Shown here piece by piece: positions 58,343 through 64,000 of a DNA stretch of 64,000 nucleotides; position 1 is the first letter of the stretch; each line of letters opens with the position of its first letter. A model generated the notes under the pieces. The model was not told where the DNA came from. It ran no database searches and worked only from the letters and a program-made list of their open reading frames with translations. The DNA is taken from assembly GCA_913056495.1 (NCBI GenBank), contig CAJXMO010000007.1, forward strand, positions 147,547 through 211,546, in the 5' to 3' direction. Source of the DNA: an uncultured Alteromonadaceae bacterium. GTDB lineage: Bacteria > Pseudomonadota > Gammaproteobacteria > Enterobacterales > Alteromonadaceae. A program made the translations under genes and the position numbers.

Positions 58343-61300
58343 ATGCAATTTCCTCTTTATTCTCAGTTTTGCTTTCGGTATCGGCAAACACCAAATAATA
58401 AACCAGTGGCACCACAATTAATGAAAATAACGTCGATGCAATTATCCCGAAAATGATAGCGATCGCCAAACCACTGAATACCGGATCCAGTGTTATCACT
58501 AAATTCCCCAACATAGTGGTGCCTGCGGTCAGTAAAACGGGTCGCATTCTTACCGTACCCGCAGCAATTAACGCAGTCTTAATTGAGCTACCCTGATTTC
58601 TAGAATGGTTAATAAATTCGACTAAAATCAATGAATTCCTAACCACTATTCCGGCAAGCGCTATCATGCCAATCATAGCGGTTGCGGTAAACAAAACCGG
58701 CTCAGGTGCATTCGCAATGCTGCGCTCACCAAACTGATTTAATAGCCAGAAACCCGGCATGATCCCAATAATGGTTAATGGAATAGCGGACATAATAATA
58801 AGTGACAAGTTTGCCGACTGAGTTTGAATTCGCAAAATGACAAAAATAGCGATCAGTGCTAACGCAAATGCAATACCCATATCGCGAAAAACATCTATTG
58901 TAATTTTCCACTCACCTTCCCCGCTGAAGGTAATGTCGATACCATCACCCACCTGCCAGGGCTGTGTACCACCATTATTAATAAAGTATCTTGAGTTCCA
59001 ATCCGTTTTAACAAAATCAGTTTGTCTTTGATTCATATCAGCACTGACATCAGCAATCACACCGGCCGGGGTTCTTCCATTTAATTCAGCCATGACATAA
59101 ATCACATTTCTTTGATCTTTTCTGATAATGGGTTCTGCCACCTGCAATGATTCAAATTCGCCCAGTTCGGATAACGCCACCAATGGTCGTGGCGCGCTGC
59201 TTAACCCAAATTGATCGCTGGTTTTAGCCAGCTCCCGGTTCCCTCTAACTTTAAGTGCTAATAATTCTGCATCTTGATTTCTCTGAGCAAAAGGCAACTG
59301 CATGTGAATATTCACAGGCTCGGTTTCTCCGCTAACATAAAGTACGCCCGGGCTTATACCTTGTGAAGCAATTTTAAGTGTCGTTGCAATATCCTGGGTA
59401 GAAACTGCGGACAATGCTGCTTTACTTTTATCCGTAATGAATCGGTGTAAAGGCGCAGGCGCCGCCATTGAGGTATCCACCTCAACCACATGAGGCTCAG
59501 CTTGCAAACGTCTGGCCAGCGTATTTGCAGCCTGTTTGTGAGCAATATTATCAACAAAACTATCAGCATAAATTTCCGCGACCAGGGTACTTAATACGGG
59601 CGGTCCGGGCGGGACTTCGACCACTTTAATCCGTATACCGTCCCGGTTCAGCGGTTTTAGCTGTTTGCGCAAGCGCATCACGACCGCATGAGACTGATGT
59701 GCTCTGTCACTCTTATCCAATAACAAAATTCTTAATTCTGCTAAATGAGCCGCGTTTCGACGGTAATACCCTCGCACCATGCCATTAAAATCCATACTCG
59801 AAGGCTGACCAACATAAGCGGCAATTTCACTGACTTCATTCAGCTCCCAAGTTAATGCCTGAGCTTGACGGGCCAACTGAGCGGTTTTTTCTAAGCTGGT
59901 GCCTTCAGGCATATCAATCAAAACCTGAATTTCATTTTTATTGTCAAATGGCAGGAGTTTAAGCGGAACCAGCCTCAATACGGGTAACAAAGCGCTGGCC
60001 AGAAACAAAAACAAGGTCATCCAGAGTACCCATTTAGCCCGACTTTTATTTGCCAGCAGTGGCGATAAAATTCGCTCATACAATCCGGGTTTATCCAGGT
60101 TAACCTCAGGTTCACCTGGCCGATGTTTAAGCAGTTTCATTGCCAGCCAAGGGGTCACAAAAAATGCAACCAGTGTCGACACAGCCACGCTAACGGGCAC
60201 ATTAAATGCCATGGGAGCCATATAGGGTCCCATCATACCTGTGATAAATGCTAGCGGAATAAAGGCGACCATTATCGTCAGAGTCGACATCAAAAGTGCA
60301 CTTCTGATCTCACTCATGGCACTGACAATATGAAGTTTTTTATCACCTTTGTTATTGATAAAACGACTGATATTATCAATCCCTGTGATGGGATCATCCA
60401 CCAGTAACCCCAAAGACAATATCAATGCAAATAAAGTCACCCGGTTAATAGTATAACCAAATGCAAAATCCAGAATCAGGGTTATGCCATAACAAATGGG
60501 CACAGCCAGCCCGACTACAACCGCGGGTCGCCAGCCAAGAAAAACGCCAACAAAAATCACCACAGTAAATACCGCAAAGACTAAACTGGAAGTCAGGTTA
60601 TTCACCTTTTCATTTGCCGTTTGACCATAATCTCTGAGCACAGCATAATTGACCTCGGGCGGTAATATATTTTGTTTTAAATCTGCCATCATCGAATGAA
60701 CACCAGCTGCAACAGATACCGCATTTGTGCCAGCCTGTTTCGCCACACTAATAGTGACCATAGGGGCATCCTGCTGCTGATTTGAAGTGGCTATCCATTG
60801 ATAATGCTGAGGCTCTTCAGGTCCGTCCTGGATTGTAGCAACGTCTTTTAAATAAATACTTTTGCCGTTAACAACATTAACCACTAACTGCTCCACATCA
60901 CCGGCACTTCTTAGCACATCGCCTGCCTGTAACGCGATTTGCGTATCCCCATCAACCAAGCTACCAACTTCAGAAAGCTGGTTTGAAGCGCTCAGCGCAT
61001 AATATACATCTGTCAGTGTTGTCTGGTGCGCAGCAAGTGCGCTTGCATCTAAATTAACCAATAATTGACGTTTACGCCCTGCAATAACTTTAACTTCACT
61101 GGTATCTGCTATCCGCTGCAAATTATTGGCAATTTCATTGGCAAATCGAGTTAGCTCATAATCAGAATACAGCTGACTATTTTTGCTATACAAACCCAGC
61201 ATTAATATAGGCACATCATTGACTTCAACCGGTCGAATTTGCCAGCGTGTGATTACATTCGCCATCGTATGCTGATAGCCGTAGAGTTTTGCGTAAGTAT

Positions 61301-61628
61301 CTAATATCGCCTGCTCTCTGCTGTGGCCAACTTCAAATCTGAGTGTGACTACAGTGCCGTTCGTTTGAGTCGTCGAATAAATATGCTCTACACCAGATAA
61401 CTGAGCCAGCAGTTTTTCAAGCGGTTGCGTGACCAGCCTAGCCACTTCCGGCGCTTCTACATTTGGCGCGTCTACATAAATATCCAGTAGCGGGACACTA
61501 ATTTGTGGCTCTTCTTCCCTTGGAGTTTGCTGCAAAGCAAATAGCCCGAGTAACAGCGCAAAAACAAAAATAATAATTGGTAGCCGCCCATTCAGGCTGG
61601 TTTTAACGGCACTATCAATTGAATTCAC
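58332..61628 (-). CDS. RND-family efflux transporter permease
   Basis: A 1098-residue inner-membrane proton-driven pump, slightly longer than AcrB. Visible are the first helix (RLPIIIFVFALLLGLFAL), the helix 4 region with the proton-relay Asp pair (LGLLVDDPITGIDNISRF) and the helix 11-12 region. The two large porter loops are duplicated as expected. It resembles HAE1/CusA-like members of marine bacteria, and its substrate is unknown. It lies 3 bp after arsR and overlaps HlyD by 11 nt, making an arsR-RND-HlyD operon. Confidence 0.95.
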   Translation of the reverse strand: MNSIDSAVKTSLNGRLPIIIFVFALLLGLFALQQTPREEEPQISVPLLDIYVDAPNVEAPEVARLVTQPLEKLLAQLSGVEHIYSTTQTNGTVVTLRFEVGHSREQAILDTYAKLYGYQHTMANVITRWQIRPVEVNDVPILMLGLYSKNSQLYSDYELTRFANEIANNLQRIADTSEVKVIAGRKRQLLVNLDASALAAHQTTLTDVYYALSASNQLSEVGSLVDGDTQIALQAGDVLRSAGDVEQLVVNVVNGKSIYLKDVATIQDGPEEPQHYQWIATSNQQQDAPMVTISVAKQAGTNAVSVAAGVHSMMADLKQNILPPEVNYAVLRDYGQTANEKVNNLTSSLVFAVFTVVIFVGVFLGWRPAVVVGLAVPICYGITLILDFAFGYTINRVTLFALILSLGLLVDDPITGIDNISRFINNKGDKKLHIVSAMSEIRSALLMSTLTIMVAFIPLAFITGMMGPYMAPMAFNVPVSVAVSTLVAFFVTPWLAMKLLKHRPGEPEVNLDKPGLYERILSPLLANKSRAKWVLWMTLFLFLASALLPVLRLVPLKLLPFDNKNEIQVLIDMPEGTSLEKTAQLARQAQALTWELNEVSEIAAYVGQPSSMDFNGMVRGYYRRNAAHLAELRILLLDKSDRAHQSHAVVMRLRKQLKPLNRDGIRIKVVEVPPGPPVLSTLVAEIYADSFVDNIAHKQAANTLARRLQAEPHVVEVDTSMAAPAPLHRFITDKSKAALSAVSTQDIATTLKIASQGISPGVLYVSGETEPVNIHMQLPFAQRNQDAELLALKVRGNRELAKTSDQFGLSSAPRPLVALSELGEFESLQVAEPIIRKDQRNVIYVMAELNGRTPAGVIADVSADMNQRQTDFVKTDWNSRYFINNGGTQPWQVGDGIDITFSGEGEWKITIDVFRDMGIAFALALIAIFVILRIQTQSANLSLIIMSAIPLTIIGIMPGFWLLNQFGERSIANAPEPVLFTATAMIGMIALAGIVVRNSLILVEFINHSRNQGSSIKTALIAAGTVRMRPVLLTAGTTMLGNLVITLDPVFSGLAIAIIFGIIASTLFSLIVVPLVYYLVFADTESKTENKEEIAYAG

Positions 61629-61631
61629 GAA

Positions 61632-61937
61632 TTAACTTTCCTTACAAAATAAAGTGTGTAACTGGCTAAGTAGAACGATAGCCTCTTGATTCACAACCCG
61701 GTAAAAAATGGTTTGTTTATCGCGTCGGGTTTCAACTATGCCCGCTTTACGAAGTGTAGCTAAATGCTGAGAAAGTGCAGACTGAGCCAAGCCAATATAA
61801 CGATTGAGTTCTGATACACTGAGCTCTTTATTCTGCAAACAGCACAAAATTAGCAAGCGATGTTTATTGGCAAGTAGCTTTAATAGCTGCTCCGCTCGCT
61901 GAGCATTCACCGCAAATGTATCCGGGTCTAAACGCAT
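61632..61937 (-). CDS. ArsR-family regulator, possible persulfide sensor (BigR/SqrR/YgaV type)
   Basis: A 101-residue winged-helix repressor with LLKLLANKHRLLILCCL, ELSVSELNRYIGLAQSALSQHLATLRKAG and IFYRV. Cysteines lie at C32, C33 and C98. In BigR/SqrR/YgaV-type sensors, one Cys in helix 2 and one near the C-terminal helix react with persulfide; the placement fits. The frame extends to 61994, but the ATG at 61937 has GAGG 6 nt upstream and gives the usual length. The divergent rhodanese genes and AT-rich inverted repeats support this reading. Confidence 0.85.
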   Translation of the reverse strand: MRLDPDTFAVNAQRAEQLLKLLANKHRLLILCCLQNKELSVSELNRYIGLAQSALSQHLATLRKAGIVETRRDKQTIFYRVVNQEAIVLLSQLHTLFCKES

Positions 61938-61973
61938 CCAAAGCCTCATATAGCTAAATTTAAGATGAGTATA

Positions 61974-62038
61974 GTTTAGTATATTAAAAAACACTAATAT
62001 AATATTTTACTAATTTAGAAAATCATAATATAGTAAAC
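61974..62038. promoter_or_regulatory. Candidate operators of the ArsR regulator
   Basis: TATATTA (61980-61986) and TAATATA (61995-62001) form a perfect inverted repeat with 8-nt spacing. GTTTAGTATATTA (61974-61986) and TAATATAGTAAAC (62026-62038) form a longer imperfect pair, 12 of 13 matching. AT-rich inverted repeats of this sort are known for BigR-type repressors. Confidence 0.55.
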
Positions 62039-62126
62039 TTATCGTTCAATAACAGAAGGTATCTTCAGGTGGTGTTCAGGTGCGATCATCCAGCTATCAA
62101 AACACAACTTTGAAGGTAATCAAGCG

Positions 62127-62315
62127 ATGAAATTAAATGAAGCGCTCAGACTGATTGCAGGCATTATGATTATTATCTCAGTGGTACTGCAAACATATCA
62201 TGATCCGAACTGGATATGGTTTACTGTATTTATCGCTGTAAACTTAATTCAGTCTGCATTTACTAAGTGGTGTCCTATGATTACGATTTTACGCAAGTCC
62301 GGCATGGAGGAATAA
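62127..62315 (+). CDS. DUF2892 membrane protein (YgaP C-terminal-domain-like)
   Basis: A 62-residue protein with two membrane helices (about 8-25 and 30-46) and TKWCPMITILRKSGME at the end, matching the DUF2892 domain that in E. coli YgaP follows a rhodanese domain. Here the two domains are separate genes 1 bp apart. GAAGGT precedes the ATG. Likely role: membrane anchor or thiocyanate/sulfur-compound export linked to the rhodanese. Confidence 0.9.
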   Translation: MKLNEALRLIAGIMIIISVVLQTYHDPNWIWFTVFIAVNLIQSAFTKWCPMITILRKSGMEE

Positions 62316-62316
62316 A

Positions 62317-62661
62317 ATGCTAATCCCAATTCCCGAATTATTAAAACAAGTGGCTCCAACACAAAGACGCATTAGCTCAGAACAGGCTAAACAGGAGCTA
62401 GACAAAAACCATGGTTTGTTAATTGACGTAAGAGAGCCTGCCGAACATATGATTAAAGCCGCTGTAGGGGCAATTAACATTCCCCGGGGCGTATTGGAAA
62501 TGAAACTGATGGAGATAGAAAAAGATCCTGCCAGACCCATTTATCTGCACTGTGCAAGTAGTGCCCGCGCCACACTAAGTGCCGAAGCACTGACTCGTGT
62601 TGGCTACGAAAATGTCACTGTAATCACCTGTAATGCCGAACAAATTTGTCAGGTGTTTTAA
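62317..62661 (+). CDS. Rhodanese-like sulfurtransferase
   Basis: A 114-residue single-domain rhodanese. LLIDVREPAEHMIKAAVGAINIP is the start signature, and the active-site loop is HCASSARAT with nucleophile C79. It follows the DUF2892 gene after 1 bp, so the pair corresponds to a split YgaP. Regulation by the divergent ArsR protein is likely. Confidence 0.93.
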   Translation: MLIPIPELLKQVAPTQRRISSEQAKQELDKNHGLLIDVREPAEHMIKAAVGAINIPRGVLEMKLMEIEKDPARPIYLHCASSARATLSAEALTRVGYENVTVITCNAEQICQVF

Positions 62662-62723
62662 CTTCATAGAACAGTAACACTGGTCGGATAAGCTCGTACT
62701 TTTCTACTTATAGGTACAGAGCA

Positions 62724-64000
62724 ATGACTTTTACGCGCAGACGCTTTTTAAAAGCATCGGCGGCTGGTTTTGGAGCCGCCGTTTTATCTTTTGGTTTAAC
62801 GGGCTGTAGTCTTAATGACGATGATGACGAAACTACAAAGCAAATCCCTGTCAGCTTTGATCACGGTGTTGCCAGTGGCGACCCGCTCGCTGACAGTCTA
62901 ATTATTTGGACTCGCATAACACCTCTTGAAAACGTCACGAGTGTTAACGTAGTTTGGCAAGCCTCAACAGATGCTAACTTTACAACCATTAGCCATGATG
63001 GCGAAACACAGGTAAGCGATGCAACTGACTTCACCTTAAAAGTTGATCTGCAAGGTCTCGATGCCAACACCACCTATTACTACCGCTTCATATGTAATGG
63101 TAAAACCTCACCTACTGGAGCAGGTAAAACGCTTCCAACCGACAACATAGAACAAGTAAAATTTGCCGTTGTCTCTTGCGCTAACTATCCTGCTGGCTAC
63201 TTCCATGTGTATGGTGAAATCGCAAAACAAACCGATTTAGATGCAGTACTGCACTTGGGTGACTACATCTATGAATATGGTAATACAGGTTATGCCACTG
63301 AAGATGCCGCCGAACTTGGCCGTTTATTACCTGATGACAATAGCGATGAAATCATTTCTTTAGCGGATTATCGCAAACGTTACGCCCATTATCGTAAAGA
63401 CGATAACTTGCAAGCTGCCCATAGTCAGTGTGCATTTATTACTGTTTGGGACGACCATGAAATAACTAATGATACATGGCACAGTGGCGCTGAAAATCAC
63501 AACGACGGCGAAGGTGAATTTAGCGAGCGCAAAATGCATGCGTTACAAGCCTACTTTGAATGGATGCCGATCCGTAATGTTGCCGATAAAGAACGTATTT
63601 ATCGACGCTTTGAGTTTGGTAATTTAGTTTCATTACACATGCTCGATACCCGTGTTTTAGCTCGCGACGAGCAAGTTAATTATGCAGATTTCGACTTAAC
63701 CAGCAGCCAAGGACAAACTGACTTTGTTGCAGCAATTAGCTCACCTACTCGTGCTCTATTAGGTAACGAGCAACTTACATGGCTGACTGATGGTTTAACG
63801 ACAGCAACAACACAATGGCAAGTACTTGGGCAACAAGTGCTGATGACCAAAATGCATTTGCCATTCGAGATTTTACAGTTACTTATGAATATTCAAGTAA
63901 CTCAAGCAAACGGAGCTGATCCATCTGCATTACTTGCGCAAGCAAATACCTTATTTAGTGAGCTTGCGCAAATTAAAGGGCGCGTATTAGCTGGCGATCC
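62724..64000 (+). CDS. PhoD-like alkaline phosphatase (partial, runs off the window)
   Basis: The first 425 residues of a Tat-exported phosphatase (leader TRRRFLKASAAGFGAA; lipobox-like LTGCS). PhoD features include the N-terminal sandwich domain (FDHGVASGDPLADSLIIWTRI), VVSCANYPAGYF, AVLHLGDYIYEYG, and WDDHEITNDTW, which carry metal ligands of the Fe/Ca site. The gene continues past base 64000. PhoD enzymes act on phosphodiesters and phosphomonoesters in the periplasm. I see no clear Pho box upstream. Confidence 0.93.
   Translation, partial: MTFTRRRFLKASAAGFGAAVLSFGLTGCSLNDDDDETTKQIPVSFDHGVASGDPLADSLIIWTRITPLENVTSVNVVWQASTDANFTTISHDGETQVSDATDFTLKVDLQGLDANTTYYYRFICNGKTSPTGAGKTLPTDNIEQVKFAVVSCANYPAGYFHVYGEIAKQTDLDAVLHLGDYIYEYGNTGYATEDAAELGRLLPDDNSDEIISLADYRKRYAHYRKDDNLQAAHSQCAFITVWDDHEITNDTWHSGAENHNDGEGEFSERKMHALQAYFEWMPIRNVADKERIYRRFEFGNLVSLHMLDTRVLARDEQVNYADFDLTSSQGQTDFVAAISSPTRALLGNEQLTWLTDGLTTATTQWQVLGQQVLMTKMHLPFEILQLLMNIQVTQANGADPSALLAQANTLFSELAQIKGRVLAGD

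Noticed and set aside
62662..62723. Pho box upstream of the PhoD-like gene
   Set aside because: No pair of CTGTCAT-like 7-mers with 4-bp spacing is present.

Overview
This window reads as a chromosomal segment of a marine, polysaccharide-degrading gammaproteobacterium, most likely of the Alteromonadales. The grounds are moderate GC by eye, several periplasmic c-type cytochromes, orphan solute-binding proteins, two chemoreceptors, a TonB receptor next to GH3 and GH43 enzymes, a complete L-rhamnose pathway with a CE12 esterase, and secreted phosphatases and nucleases. I see no phage, insertion sequence, CRISPR array, rRNA or tRNA gene.

Bases 1-11.9 kb: nagA and katG face each other across a shared terminator, followed by a 52-residue YqaE/Pmp3 protein. 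Next, on the minus strand, is a phosphorus-scavenging block: a surface-anchored nuclease/phosphatase-fold protein, a PhoX-like lipoprotein and a diheme cytochrome lipoprotein, preceded by an 11-bp-phased array resembling Pho boxes. Divergent from it is gph. Two unrecognised small genes and a chemoreceptor follow.

Bases 14.5-21 kb: a glycan-uptake block of TonB receptor, GH3 and GH43. Bases 21.5-25.2 kb: an operon for a tryptophan-tryptophylquinone (TTQ) amine dehydrogenase, with heavy chain, MauE-like, MauD-like and light chain genes plus two small cytochromes c. It resembles the aromatic-amine enzyme more than the methylamine one and has no mauG. A TetR gene diverges from it, and copies of a 21-nt element flank that gene. 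An AraC/GlxA regulator and an HxlR/NmrA-like pair follow.

Bases 29.1-31.3 kb: a yybP-ykoY (manganese) riboswitch, a possible 36-codon leader ORF, a CaCA-family cation antiporter and an MscS channel. Bases 32.5-39.4 kb: a six-gene overlapping operon (RDD, SpoIIM-like, DUF4129-like, DUF4350-like, MoxR, DUF58). A universal stress protein and a second chemoreceptor follow, then a cluster of REP-like hairpin repeats.

Bases 42.7-48.6 kb: an SDR, an FAD oxidoreductase, two orphan solute-binding proteins, a zinc-ribbon membrane protein and tpiA. Bases 48.9-57.1 kb: L-rhamnose use, with isomerase, fused aldolase/dehydrogenase, permease, kinase and a CE12 esterase. The adjacent tpiA could feed the resulting DHAP into glycolysis. 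Bases 57.3-62.7 kb: an ArsR-type regulator with three cysteines, an RND/HlyD efflux pair, and divergent DUF2892 and rhodanese genes. This suggests a persulfide-responsive unit. The window ends inside a Tat-exported PhoD-like phosphatase gene.
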